A DNA stretch of 33,694 nucleotides from an uncultured Lachnospiraceae bacterium (GCA_947623805.1 CANQHZ010000037.1:1-33694), one strand, 5' to 3'; shown: positions 1 through 8,847, counted from the stretch's first letter. The notes: generated from the sequence alone by a model not told the origin. Made by a program: numbers and translations.

Positions 1-141
1 CTGAAAATCCAGTCTTTATAAAGGGTTAAAGGGTGTACGGCTGTTATGGAAAGATAATTAGGCTGTCAAACTTCCGACATATCAGCTCCATTCTTAAACA
101 TTCCCATCAAAATATATATACACGTTTCCACATCAGCACAA

Positions 142-170
142 ATTACACCTTGCCAAACTCCCAATATAAT
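142..170 (+). promoter_or_regulatory. Putative sigma-A promoter of the PurF-like gene
   Basis: ATTACA at 142-147 and a perfect TATAAT at 165-170 are separated by 17 bases. This gives a leader of about 45 bases before the start at 222. The -35 box is weak (4 of 6). I saw no known riboswitch or other structure in bases 1-221. Confidence 0.4.
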
Positions 171-221
171 GTTACTGTAATTATGTAGTAAAACAAAACA
201 CCACACAAATGGAGGGAACTA

Positions 222-1628
222 ATGGGGGGATTCTTTGGAGTAGCAGCAAAACATGACTGCGTATTTGATTTATTTTTCGGAACGGACTATCATTCTCATC
301 TTGGCACAAGGCGCGGCGGCATGGCAGTGTACGGCGAAAAGGGCTTTGACCGCTCAATCCACAACATCGAAAACTCGCCCTTCCGCACCAAATTTGACAA
401 GGACATGCAGGAAATGAAAGGCTGGTATGGGATAGGCTGCATATCGGACTTCGAGCCGCAGCCGTTGATCGTGCGATCGCATCACGGCACATACGCGTTG
501 ACTACAATCAGCAAAATCAACAACATGGACGAGCTCGCAAAGCTCCTGTTTGACAACGGACATTCGCATTTCCTCGAAATGAGCGGAGGCGACATAAACG
601 CCACGGAAATGGTAGCCGCGCTCATAAACCAGAAAGAAAACCTAATTGACGGCATACACTATGCGCTTGAAATGGTGGACGGCTCGGTCTCAATCCTGCT
701 GATGAACAAGGCGGGCATTTACGCCGCAAGGGATAAATACGGCAGGACACCTATAGTCGTAGGGAAAAAAGAAGACGCTTTCTGCGTCTCGTTTGAAAAC
801 TTCGCATACAAAAATTTAGGCTATACAGACTACAAGGAGCTTGGAGCAGGAGAAATCGCTGTCATAACAAATGACAAGTGTGTCACTTTAGTAAACCCGA
901 ATAAGGAAATGAAAATCTGCACCTTTTTATGGGTATATTACGGCTATCCGTCAAGCTCTTATGAGGGCGTGGGTGTGGAGAATATGCGCTACAGATGTGG
1001 GCAAAAAATGGCTCAGCGCGACAGCGTAAAACCCGACATAGTCGCGGGCGTGCCGGATTCAGGCACGGCGCACGCGATAGGCTACGCAAATGCATCAGGT
1101 ATACCATTTTCAAGGCCATTTATCAAATATACTCCGACATGGCCGCGTTCGTTTATGCCTACAGTGCAGAGCAGGAGAAATCTCATCGCAAAAATGAAAC
1201 TGCTTGCCGTAGAGGAGCTTATCAGGGACAAGAGCCTACTGTTGATTGACGACTCAATTGTAAGAGGCACGCAGCTAAGGGAAACCACGGAATTTCTATA
1301 TCAGAGCGGCGCAAAGGAGGTTCATATACGCCCCGCATGTCCGCCGTTGCTTTATGGTTGCAAATACCTAAACTTCTCGCGCTCGTCATCGGAGATGGAC
1401 CTCATAACAAGGCGCGTGATAGACAGGCTTGAAAACGGAAATGTGACAGACGAAGTGCTTGCCGAATATGCAGACCCTGAGTCGGAAAAATATGAGCGTA
1501 TGGTAGAGGAAATCAGAAAAGAACTCAATTTTACGACACTCAGGTTCAACAGGCTTGACGATATGCTTGATGCCGTAGGGATAGAAAAGGACAGGCTGTG
1601 TACATACTGCTGGTCGGGAAAAGAATAA
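222..1628 (+). CDS. PurF-like amidophosphoribosyltransferase paralog lacking the glutaminase cysteine
   Basis: 468 residues with the two-domain layout of PRPP amidotransferase: N-terminal Ntn-hydrolase-like domain (about 1-220) and C-terminal phosphoribosyltransferase domain. The PRPP loop LLIDDSIVRGT is at about 340-350. Canonical PurF begins (after processing) with a catalytic Cys, but this protein starts MGGFFG, so the nucleophile position is Gly. The usual HTRYST and HNG glutamine-site motifs are also not recognisable. By contrast, four cysteines (233, 380, 460, 463, the last two in CTYC) fall where Bacillus PurF binds a 4Fe-4S cluster. It may be an ammonia-dependent PRPP aminotransferase or use another nucleophile; this is inference. 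The start is supported by GGAGGG at 211-216. The gene stands alone, with no purine genes beside it. Family membership is confident, function is not. Confidence 0.82.
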   Translation: MGGFFGVAAKHDCVFDLFFGTDYHSHLGTRRGGMAVYGEKGFDRSIHNIENSPFRTKFDKDMQEMKGWYGIGCISDFEPQPLIVRSHHGTYALTTISKINNMDELAKLLFDNGHSHFLEMSGGDINATEMVAALINQKENLIDGIHYALEMVDGSVSILLMNKAGIYAARDKYGRTPIVVGKKEDAFCVSFENFAYKNLGYTDYKELGAGEIAVITNDKCVTLVNPNKEMKICTFLWVYYGYPSSSYEGVGVENMRYRCGQKMAQRDSVKPDIVAGVPDSGTAHAIGYANASGIPFSRPFIKYTPTWPRSFMPTVQSRRNLIAKMKLLAVEELIRDKSLLLIDDSIVRGTQLRETTEFLYQSGAKEVHIRPACPPLLYGCKYLNFSRSSSEMDLITRRVIDRLENGNVTDEVLAEYADPESEKYERMVEEIRKELNFTTLRFNRLDDMLDAVGIEKDRLCTYCWSGKE

Positions 1629-1660
1629 GACAGGCAGCAGGAAATTTAGATAAAATATAC

Positions 1661-1701
1661 AAAACAGGGGTTGGTTTGCAATGCATTAAGCCCCTGTTTT
1701 T
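1661..1701 (+). terminator. Rho-independent terminator after the PurF-like gene
   Basis: AAAACAGGGG (1661-1670) pairs perfectly with CCCCTGTTTT (1691-1700) across a 20-base loop, and the 3' arm ends in a T-run. It lies 32 bases after the stop. Confidence 0.8.
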
Positions 1702-1789
1702 GTGCATTAAGCCCAAACTTGAAAACTTTAATGGCATAATTGAAGTCTCCTAATATACTAAATAATAATGCGTAAAAAATGGTGAGCTG

Positions 1790-3058
1790 ATGAAAAGCAT
1801 TTATATAGGCGATTCGGGAGTTTTTGTGGAGTATCTGCAGCTTGCGCTTAGCAGGGCAGGATTTCCGACAGAGATAGACGGGCATTTCGGGGGAAAAACC
1901 TGCCGTATGCTGAGAGCGTTTTTGGGAGAAAGCGCTGCAGGCTGCTATGTTGACGAATATGTATGGGAGCGTCTGCTGCCGTATTTAAAAGGCTATACTA
2001 CGCATACGGTAAAAGAGGGAGATACCATCGCAAAAATTGCGCAAATGCATGATACATCAGTCGAGGCAATACTTACGGCAAATCCGTCAGTGGAGGTTAT
2101 GAATTTGCAGATAGGCGCGCAGATATATGTGCCGTTTTCATTTCCTCTTGTGTCGGAGGAAGTGCAGTATACATCATATTTAAGTGAGTATATTATAGAG
2201 GGGCTTTCCGTGCGCTATCCGTTCCTTATTACGGGCTGCATAGGCAAAAGCGTGATGGGCAGGCAGATATGTTATATGCAGCTTGGCTCGGGCAAAAAAC
2301 AAGTCTGCTATGCGGCGGCGTTTCATGCAAATGAGTGGATAACCACACCAGTTTTGCTTAAATTTGCGGAGGAGTATTGTGCAGCTTATGCGGAGAAAAG
2401 TGAGCTTTACGGTGAAAATGCCCATTCGCTTTATGAGCAGTATACCTTATTTTTAGTGCCAATGGTAAATCCTGACGGCGTAGACCTCGTGAACCACGCA
2501 TTAGACAGTGTACCATACGAAACAAAGGCGGCGAATATAGCATCAAGTTATCCGGACATACCTTTTCCCGACGGCTGGAAAGCAAACATTGACGGCATTG
2601 ACTTAAATTTGCAGTTTCCTGCGGGTTGGGAGTGTGCGCGAGAAATCAAGTTCGCGCAAGGGTATGTGTCGCCCGCGCCGCGTGATTTTGTGGGCGTTGC
2701 TCCGCTTACCGCGCCCGAGAGTAACGCAATGTACGATTTTACTGGCTCGCATGACTTTTTGCTGATACTTGCGTACCACACTCAAGGAGAAGTCATTTAC
2801 TGGAAATACCTCGACTATGAGCCTGAAAATTCTCGCCGTATTGCACAATATTTTTCACAGGTCAGCGGTTATACCCTAGAGCTTACGCCTAAAACGTCAG
2901 GCTATGCGGGATATAAAGACTGGTTCATTCAGGAATATAACCGCCCGGGCTGTACCATAGAGGCAGGGCTAGGTGAAAATCCGTTGGATATGAGCCAGTT
3001 TGCGCAGATATACGAAGCCAATAGGCTTATCCTCGTCGGAGGAATGACACAGGTATAA
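1790..3058 (+). CDS. LysM / M14-family gamma-D-glutamyl-L-diamino acid endopeptidase
   Basis: 422 residues. An N-terminal peptidoglycan-binding-like domain (about 1-65) is followed by a LysM domain (about 70-115, HTVKEGDTIAKIA) and a zinc carboxypeptidase domain of family M14 (about 130-420). Zinc ligands appear as HANE (H179, E182) and H330, and the catalytic Glu as E391 in IEAGLGENP. The motif GIDLNLQFPAGW resembles endopeptidase I and YqgT proteins, which cut the gamma-D-Glu to diamino-acid bond of peptidoglycan stem peptides, rather than digestive carboxypeptidases. No signal peptide is visible, so it may act in the mother cell during sporulation, on recycled muropeptides, or after lysis. 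It is flanked by terminators and is probably a single-gene unit. Family confidence is high; cellular role is inferred. Confidence 0.88.
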   Translation: MKSIYIGDSGVFVEYLQLALSRAGFPTEIDGHFGGKTCRMLRAFLGESAAGCYVDEYVWERLLPYLKGYTTHTVKEGDTIAKIAQMHDTSVEAILTANPSVEVMNLQIGAQIYVPFSFPLVSEEVQYTSYLSEYIIEGLSVRYPFLITGCIGKSVMGRQICYMQLGSGKKQVCYAAAFHANEWITTPVLLKFAEEYCAAYAEKSELYGENAHSLYEQYTLFLVPMVNPDGVDLVNHALDSVPYETKAANIASSYPDIPFPDGWKANIDGIDLNLQFPAGWECAREIKFAQGYVSPAPRDFVGVAPLTAPESNAMYDFTGSHDFLLILAYHTQGEVIYWKYLDYEPENSRRIAQYFSQVSGYTLELTPKTSGYAGYKDWFIQEYNRPGCTIEAGLGENPLDMSQFAQIYEANRLILVGGMTQV

Positions 3059-3070
3059 AAATAATATGAC

Positions 3071-3112
3071 CTTCAGGCTGATAGGACATTCAGCCTGAAG
3101 AAAGAATAGATT
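3071..3112 (+). terminator. Rho-independent terminator after the M14 endopeptidase
   Basis: CTTCAGGCTG (3071-3080) and CAGCCTGAAG (3091-3100) form a perfect 10-bp stem with a 10-base loop, starting 12 bases after the stop. The tail is T-rich but interrupted. Confidence 0.7.
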
Positions 3113-3334
3113 TTATTTTGTGTGAAAAATGATTAAATGTGCTGTCCTCTGAAGTGTCGGCATATGTACCTGGTTTATTGAAATGCAGTAATGTCTTAGA
3201 ATTTAGAACCACGCGCGTCTCTATAATAAGTATAGCATTTTGAAAAATAATGTATATAGTAAAATAGTACCAATCTTCTGTACTTTGATGTTGAAACAGA
3301 CAATAATAAGTAGTATCATTATTATATAATTAGA
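3113..3334. other. Intergenic stretch without a recognisable gene
   Basis: This AT-rich stretch lies between the endopeptidase terminator and the argC leader. I see no ORF with a ribosome binding site and no repeat. A TATAAT at 3325-3330 is a possible -10 box that would start a transcript at the foot of the argC leader hairpin, but its -35 partner is poor. Confidence 0.5.
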
Positions 3335-3420
3335 TTAAAACATTAAGGAACTCTAAGACGGCAAAAGACGCCGCCTAAGACTTCCTAAATGTTTAAGAAA
3401 AACGCAAGGTCGGCGTTTTT
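3335..3420 (+). promoter_or_regulatory. Structured argC leader with terminator-like hairpin (possible attenuator)
   Basis: Bases 3335-3350 pair with 3382-3396 (14 bp, one bulge, one mismatch), enclosing a small CGGC/GCCG hairpin at 3359-3373. It is followed by AAAAACGC (3398-3405) and GCGTTTTT (3413-3420), a compact intrinsic-terminator shape ending 29 bases before argC. ACGCCG (3368-3373) in the first hairpin could instead pair with CGGCGT (3411-3416) of the terminator, so the two folds compete. That is the layout of an attenuator. No T-box sequence was recognised. Confidence 0.45.
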
Positions 3421-3449
3421 CATTATAAACGATGGGTATGGAGGAAGAA

Positions 3450-4394
3450 ATGAAAAAAATATTTATAGACGGCAGCGAAGGCACTACGGGGCTTCGCATT
3501 TTTGAGCGCTTTGAGGGGCGCGACGATATCGAGCTTTTGAAAATCCCCACAGAGCTGCGAAAAGATCCTGCCGAGGTAAAAAAGTATATAAACGCGTCAG
3601 ACATCACTTTTTTATGTCTTCCCGATGCGGCAGCAAGAGAGGCGGTCGCAATGGTGGAAAATGAAAATGTCATAATATTGGACACGTCTACAGCCCACCG
3701 CACGCAGGAGGGCTGGGCATACGGCTATCCTGAGCTTTCAAAGGAGCACAGACAGGCAATCAGACATAGCAAAAGAATAGCAGTCCCTGGTTGTTACGCT
3801 ACGGGTTTTATCACTATTATATATCCTCTAATTAGGGGCGGCATACTCCCCAAGGATTATCCTGTATCTGCTTTTGCCATGTCAGGCTACAGTGGCGCGG
3901 GCAAAAAGACAATAGCAGTCTATGAGGGCGAAAACCGCCCGCCTGAGCTTGAAGCCCCAAGAGAATACGCGCTTTCACAGGAGCACAAGCACCTAAAGGA
4001 GATGCAGCTGATTACAGGCTTGAGCAGGACGCCGCTGTTTTCCCCAATAATATGCGATTACTACAGCGGAATGCTCCTCACAGTCCCATTTTACACGGAT
4101 ATGCTAAGCGATCAGCAGACGCCCGAGAAAATCCACGCGTTTTTGAGCGAATATTACGGCGGAGAAAAGTTTGTCAAGGTAATGCCGTTTGGAAAAGAAG
4201 CCGATTACAACGGCTTCCTCGCCGCCAATTCCTGCTCGGGCTGGGACGGCATTGAGATTTACGTGACAGGAAACGCGGACAGGGCACTCGTGACGACGCG
4301 CTTTGACAATCTGGGAAAAGGCGCATCGGGAGCGGCAGTCCAGTGTCTCAACATTCTGCTTGGCTGCGAGGAGGATAAGGGATTAGTCTTATGA
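3450..4394 (+). CDS. argC: N-acetyl-gamma-glutamyl-phosphate reductase, short (type 2) form
   Basis: 314 residues. Catalyses NADPH-dependent reduction of N-acetyl-glutamyl-5-phosphate to the semialdehyde in arginine biosynthesis. The NADP-binding loop GSEGTTG is at 8-14, and the catalytic Cys is C115 in VPGCYATGF. The length matches the shorter ArgC class (about 310 residues). An in-frame ATG at 3432 exists, but GGAGGA at 3440-3445 lies just before the ATG at 3450, which is the better start and gives the usual MKKIFIDG opening. No other arg gene is in the window, so it is separated from its pathway. Its last four bases overlap the next gene (ATGA), implying translational coupling. A structured leader lies upstream. 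Confidence 0.93.
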   Translation: MKKIFIDGSEGTTGLRIFERFEGRDDIELLKIPTELRKDPAEVKKYINASDITFLCLPDAAAREAVAMVENENVIILDTSTAHRTQEGWAYGYPELSKEHRQAIRHSKRIAVPGCYATGFITIIYPLIRGGILPKDYPVSAFAMSGYSGAGKKTIAVYEGENRPPELEAPREYALSQEHKHLKEMQLITGLSRTPLFSPIICDYYSGMLLTVPFYTDMLSDQQTPEKIHAFLSEYYGGEKFVKVMPFGKEADYNGFLAANSCSGWDGIEIYVTGNADRALVTTRFDNLGKGASGAAVQCLNILLGCEEDKGLVL

Positions 4395-5839
4395 CAAGTG
4401 TACAGCTGCCAAAGGCTTTTGAGGAGAGAATGCAGGATATGCTAAAAGACGCGTATCCTGCTTTCATACACAGTTACTGTGATGAAAAGAAAAGCGCCCT
4501 GAGAGTAAACACGCTCAAAGGCACGGTTGAGGAATTTCTGGCAAATTCAGGCTTTGACGGGCTAAAGCCTGTCGCGTGGGAGAAAAGGGGATTTTATTAT
4601 GATGAAGCCCTGCGCGCGGGAAAACACCCCCTGCACGAGGCGGGAGCGTACTATATTCAGGAGCCAAGCGCTATGGCGCCCGCCGCGTACCTTGATGCAA
4701 AGCCTTATGAAAAAGTGCTTGACCTGTGCGCCGCGCCTGGAGGGAAAAGCACGCAGATTGCGTCATATATGGAAAGCACAGGACTTTTAATCTGCAACGA
4801 AATCAATCCCGCGCGCGCAAAAATCCTGTCCGAAAATATAGAGCGAATGGGCATAAAAAACGCGGTAGTCACAAACGAGACGCCGCAACGGCTTTCGGAG
4901 CTGTTTATCGGCTGCTTTGACCGCGTGCTTGTTGACGCGCCGTGTTCAGGCGAGGGAATGTTCCGCAAAAATGAGGAGGCGGTAAAGGAGTGGAGCCTTG
5001 AAAATGTAAGGCTCTGCGCCGAAAGGCAGGGGAAAATCCTTGAGTGCGCCGACTCCATGCTGCGCGCAGGAGGCAGGCTTGTATATTCGACCTGCACCTT
5101 TTCCCCAGAGGAAAACGAGGGCAGTATCGCGGGCTTTCTGAAGTCACATCCAGACTATGAGATTGAGGATATCTATAAATATGAAGGAATGGCGTCAGGC
5201 AGTCCTGAATGGGCAGGCTGCGGTCAAATGAACGATGCGGCGCAGGAGGGCTTAGACTGCAGCCCGAGTGCGCTTGAACGCACAATCAGGCTTTTCCCGC
5301 ATCTTATAGAGGGCGAAGGACATTATATCGCTGTGTTAAAAAAGGGCGGAGAAGTGCCAGCAGCTTACAGGGGAATTTATGCAAACGGTCTTCAAAAGGG
5401 AATAAAGCCCAAAGAAATAAAAGAGCTTTTGGAGTTTGTGAACGATGCCCTGAATACAAGCCTGTTTGATGAAAAAAAGGAATGTATAGTGCGCTTTGGC
5501 GAACAGCTTTATCTTATGCCTGATGAAATGCCGTTGATTGACAAGCTTAAGGTGCTGCGCGCGGGACTTCATTTAGGCACGCTCAAAAAGAACCGTTTCG
5601 AGCCGTCACACGCGCTTGCCCTTGCGCTGAAATCCAGTGACGCAAAAAGGACCTACGCGCTTTCAGATGATGAGGCGGCGGCGTTTATAAACGGACAGGC
5701 AATAAATATAGCGCCTGATGCCGAAACGCCTGTGGAAAAGGGCTGGTGCCTTATGACGTACAGGGGCTACAGCATTGGCTGGGGAAAGCTTGCGGGACAG
5801 ATGATTAAAAATCACTATCCAAAGGGACTTAGAAAATAA
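4391..5839 (+). CDS. RsmF/NOL1-NOP2-Sun family rRNA cytosine-C5 methyltransferase
   Basis: 482 residues. An N-terminal RNA-recognition segment (1-100) precedes a Rossmann methyltransferase domain with SAM motif LDLCAAPGGKS (110-120), motif IV DAPCSGEG (182-189) and motif VI YSTCTFSPEENE, whose Cys (about 235) is the expected catalytic nucleophile. A C-terminal region (about 300-482) resembles the RsmF-specific and PUA-like tail. The family transfers methyl from SAM to C5 of cytosine in rRNA, most often 16S rRNA. Which position is modified here cannot be told. The start overlaps the argC stop by four bases, so the two are co-translated although functionally unrelated. Confidence 0.9.
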   Translation: MTSVQLPKAFEERMQDMLKDAYPAFIHSYCDEKKSALRVNTLKGTVEEFLANSGFDGLKPVAWEKRGFYYDEALRAGKHPLHEAGAYYIQEPSAMAPAAYLDAKPYEKVLDLCAAPGGKSTQIASYMESTGLLICNEINPARAKILSENIERMGIKNAVVTNETPQRLSELFIGCFDRVLVDAPCSGEGMFRKNEEAVKEWSLENVRLCAERQGKILECADSMLRAGGRLVYSTCTFSPEENEGSIAGFLKSHPDYEIEDIYKYEGMASGSPEWAGCGQMNDAAQEGLDCSPSALERTIRLFPHLIEGEGHYIAVLKKGGEVPAAYRGIYANGLQKGIKPKEIKELLEFVNDALNTSLFDEKKECIVRFGEQLYLMPDEMPLIDKLKVLRAGLHLGTLKKNRFEPSHALALALKSSDAKRTYALSDDEAAAFINGQAINIAPDAETPVEKGWCLMTYRGYSIGWGKLAGQMIKNHYPKGLRK

Positions 5840-5853
5840 CGGGGTAAATAATC

Positions 5854-7206
5854 ATGGCAGCAAAAGAAAATTCAAAAACAGCGCTCAGGCTTACTGAGGG
5901 CAGACCTGTAAAGCTTATATTGTTGTTTGCTATTCCTGTTTTCTTTGGAAACCTTTTTCAGATACTGTACAGCCTTGTAGATACGAAAATCGTGGGCAGC
6001 ATACTGGGCGCTGACGCTCTTGCGGCAGTGGGCTCCGTCTCCGTGCTGTACACATTGCTGACAGGCTTTTTCAATGGACTGAGCCTTGGTTTCAGCGTGA
6101 TAACCTCGCGCTTTTACGGAAGCTGTGATGAAAAAGGCTTGAAGAAAAACGTGGCGGGCGCGATTGTGCTTGGCTTTATCACGGCGGCAGTCATAATAGT
6201 CCTTATATCGCTTTTTCTTCGTTCAATTTTAGGGCTTTTGCATGCAGGCGGGGGACAGGCGGATATGTCGCGGCAGTATATAAGCATACTGATTTGGGGA
6301 ATGTTTGTTACAATAGCCTACAACCTCTGCGCGAACACTCTCAGGGCAATCGGCGATTCAGTGACGCCGCTGGTGTTTCTGATAATAGCTTCATTTACAA
6401 ATGTGGCGCTTGACTACATATTTATATTAAATTTCGGGCTCGGCGTAAAAGGGGCGGCAATTGCGACAGTCGTGTCACAATTTTTGTCTGCGGTGCTCTG
6501 TCTTGTGCATATTTACAGGAATTTTCCAATACTTCATTTGTCAAGGGCGGATTTTAAGCTGTCAAGAGAGCAGGTATTTTCCATGTATCAGAGCGGGCTT
6601 TCCATGGGGTTGATGTCAAGCCTTGTGAACTTTGGCACGCTTGTGCTGCAGAGCGGCATCAACCAGCTCGGCACTTCGATAATAGTAGCGCATACGGCGG
6701 CGCGCAAGGTGTTTGAAATATGGAATTTACCCGTGAGCGTCATTGGCTCGTCAATGGCGACCTACTGCGGGCAGAATTACGGCGCAAAGAAATATGACAG
6801 AATACGCAGCGGAATAAAATCGGCGCTTATACTTGGCATATGCTGGGCGGGCGTTATCTTTATACTGGCGCATACGATTTCGGGGTATTTGATTGGATTT
6901 ATTGCGAGTACAGATAGTGAGGAGATACTGTATTGGGGTACGAAATACCTTGAATACGATATGTCATTTCTTATAGTGTGTGTGCTTATCGTGGTGCTTA
7001 GAAATTCAATGCAGGGCTTTGGCGACTATAGGACGCCTATAGTTTCGAGTTTTATAGAGCTTGTCGGGAAGTTGGTGTTTACGTTTGTGTTTGTGAGGAT
7101 TTTTGGGTATTGGGGGATTATATGGACTGAGCCTGTAATATGGTGCTTGATGGTGATTCCGCTTATAGTGATGACGGTCAAAAATCCAATTATGAAAAAA
7201 CAATAA
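5854..7206 (+). CDS. MATE family efflux transporter (first of two)
   Basis: 450 residues, almost wholly hydrophobic with about 12 predicted membrane segments, opening LTEGRPVKLILLFAIPVFFGNLFQILYS-like as is typical of MATE (NorM/DinF type) transporters. The family exports cationic drugs and metabolites using a Na+ or H+ gradient across the cytoplasmic membrane; substrates cannot be predicted. It starts 14 bases after the methyltransferase stop with a modest GGGG ribosome binding site, so it is probably in the argC transcript. A palindromic repeat follows its stop by 8 bases, and a paralog lies beyond. Confidence 0.9.
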   Translation: MAAKENSKTALRLTEGRPVKLILLFAIPVFFGNLFQILYSLVDTKIVGSILGADALAAVGSVSVLYTLLTGFFNGLSLGFSVITSRFYGSCDEKGLKKNVAGAIVLGFITAAVIIVLISLFLRSILGLLHAGGGQADMSRQYISILIWGMFVTIAYNLCANTLRAIGDSVTPLVFLIIASFTNVALDYIFILNFGLGVKGAAIATVVSQFLSAVLCLVHIYRNFPILHLSRADFKLSREQVFSMYQSGLSMGLMSSLVNFGTLVLQSGINQLGTSIIVAHTAARKVFEIWNLPVSVIGSSMATYCGQNYGAKKYDRIRSGIKSALILGICWAGVIFILAHTISGYLIGFIASTDSEEILYWGTKYLEYDMSFLIVCVLIVVLRNSMQGFGDYRTPIVSSFIELVGKLVFTFVFVRIFGYWGIIWTEPVIWCLMVIPLIVMTVKNPIMKKQ

Positions 7207-7214
7207 AATAGATA

Positions 7215-7370
7215 ATTGCGAAATGTGTTCTCAACCGTCCGAATTTAGTCAAAATATATAAAAATCGCATCAATGTACTAAAGATACAGTACATAGGTGC
7301 AGCAAGCTGCAAGACGCCGCTTATTTTATATATTTTGCCTAAATTCTATGTTATCGAATAGAGTTTTGCA
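7215..7370 (+). repeat. Palindromic intergenic element, copy 1
   Basis: Outer arms 7241-7263 and 7324-7346 are inverted copies of 23 bases with one mismatch (T7249 opposite C7338). The centre holds ATGTACT/AGTACAT (7-bp arms) and TGCAGC/GCTGCA hairpins. Conserved flanks run from ATTGCGAAATGTGTTCT on the left to GAATAGAGTTTTGCA on the right. The same element recurs at 10660-10816 and 18463-18590. This copy starts 9 bases after the MATE stop, in its orientation. Confidence 0.9.
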
Positions 7371-7411
7371 AATATTAAAAAAGCAATAAAAAAGAAAGAG
7401 GCGTAACAGAT

Positions 7412-8800
7412 ATGCAGAAAGAAAATAAAAAATATGAGATTGACATGTGCAGCGGTTCTGTGTTCAAGAAAATGCTGATATTCGCTGTGCCGTTGATGTT
7501 TTCAAGTATTTTGCAGCTTTTGTTTAATGCTGCGGATATCGTGGTGGTGGGGCGCTTTGCGGGCGACAACGCGCTGGCGGCTGTGGGTTCAAATGGTTCG
7601 CTGATTAATCTTATCACCAATCTTTTCATAGGGCTGTCAATCGGTTCAAACGTGCTGACGGCGCAGTATTACGGCGCTAAGCGAGATGATGATTTAAAAG
7701 AAACTGTGCATACTTCGATGCTGCTTAGCATTTACAGCGGCATCATACTGACAATCGTAGGTATCGCCTCGGCGCGTGTGCTGCTGGAGCTTATGCAGGC
7801 GCCTGAGGAAGTGCTTAATCTGGCTGTGCTGTATCTTCGCATATATTTCCTCGGAATGACTTCGACTATGGTTTATAACTTTGGCAGTGCGATTTTGAGG
7901 GCGGTCGGAGATACTAAGCGCCCGCTTTATTTCCTGCTCAGCGCGGGCATTATAAATGTCATCTTGAATTTGTTTTTTGTAATCGTGTGCCATTGGGGAG
8001 TGGCGGGAGTAGCTGTAGCTACGGCTGTTTCACAAACTGTTTCGGCGCTCTTGGTGGTGCGCTGCCTTATGAAAGAGCAGGGCGGCATACATCTTGATCT
8101 GAAACAGCTTGCCATTTCTCGAGAAAAATTTATGAAGATAGTGCAGATTGGCTTGCCTGCGGGTTTTCAGGGCGTGGTGTTCTCGCTTTCAAATGTTGTC
8201 ATACAGTCGGCTGTAAATTCATTCGGCGCGATATCCGTAGCGGGCAATTCGGCGGCTGTAAACATAGAGGGCTTTGTGTATATGGGAATGAACGCGTTCT
8301 ATCAGGCGGCGATATCGTTTACAAGCCAGAATTACGGCGCGCACGAGTACAAGCGTGTGTATAAGATTTTGATAGCGGGCGAGATTTATGCTATGGCTGT
8401 AGGGCTGCTGCTTGGCAATCTTGCCGTACACTTTGGAAATTCTCTGCTTGGCATATATTCCCAGAGCCCTGATGTAATAGCGGCGGGACTTAGGCGAATG
8501 AGGATAATCTGCACGACATACGCGCTCTGCGGCATGATGGACGTGTTTGTAGGCGTGATGAGAGGGCTTGGGTATTCCGTGGTGCCTATGGTGGTATCGC
8601 TGATTGGCGCCTGCGGGCTGCGTCTTTTGTGGATTGCGACGATTTTCCATATACCGCAGTACCACAGCCTTGCGGCAGTGTATATTTCGTATCCGATAAC
8701 ATGGGCTATAACTATGCTTATTCATGCGCTGACGTTTGCGTTTGTGGCGCATAAGGTGCTCGTGGGAAAAGCGGACAGGACAGTGAACGAACCCGTTTAA
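7412..8800 (+). CDS. MATE family efflux transporter (second of two)
   Basis: 462 residues, about 12 hydrophobic segments, with the MATE N-terminal pattern (FKKMLIFAVPLMFSSILQ, then NAADIVVVGRFAGDNALAAVGS). It is a diverged paralog of the preceding transporter, not a recent duplicate. It is an inner-membrane antiporter of unknown substrate. Ribosome binding site AGAGGCG lies about 10 bases before the ATG. It is separated from the first MATE gene by 205 bases that consist mostly of repeat copy 1. A new promoter lies after it for the isomerase gene. Confidence 0.9.
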   Translation: MQKENKKYEIDMCSGSVFKKMLIFAVPLMFSSILQLLFNAADIVVVGRFAGDNALAAVGSNGSLINLITNLFIGLSIGSNVLTAQYYGAKRDDDLKETVHTSMLLSIYSGIILTIVGIASARVLLELMQAPEEVLNLAVLYLRIYFLGMTSTMVYNFGSAILRAVGDTKRPLYFLLSAGIINVILNLFFVIVCHWGVAGVAVATAVSQTVSALLVVRCLMKEQGGIHLDLKQLAISREKFMKIVQIGLPAGFQGVVFSLSNVVIQSAVNSFGAISVAGNSAAVNIEGFVYMGMNAFYQAAISFTSQNYGAHEYKRVYKILIAGEIYAMAVGLLLGNLAVHFGNSLLGIYSQSPDVIAAGLRRMRIICTTYALCGMMDVFVGVMRGLGYSVVPMVVSLIGACGLRLLWIATIFHIPQYHSLAAVYISYPITWAITMLIHALTFAFVAHKVLVGKADRTVNEPV

Positions 8801-8818
8801 AAATATATTTTATTTTTC

Positions 8819-8847
8819 TTGATTTTTAACGGCATACAATTTAAAAT
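8819..8847 (+). promoter_or_regulatory. Putative promoter and hairpin leader of the isomerase gene
   Basis: TTGATT (8819-8824) and TAAAAT (8842-8847) are spaced by 17 bases. The leader then carries two small perfect hairpins, GGCG/CGCC (8855-8866) and CGGCA/TGCCG with a GATA loop (8885-8898), before the AGGAGG site at 8918-8923. Confidence 0.4.

Noticed and set aside
1-221. Purine riboswitch or upstream gene end before the PurF-like gene
   Set aside because: No aptamer-like pairing and no open frame with start or stop context was seen; only a promoter-like pair of boxes.
3335-3420. T-box riboswitch upstream of argC
   Set aside because: I find no AGGGTGG-type T-box sequence or recognisable specifier stem, and the leader is too short.
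8219-8752. 177-residue antisense frame inside the second MATE gene
   Set aside because: Shadow of a strongly coding plus-strand transporter; rich in Arg, His and Tyr with no recognisable domain.
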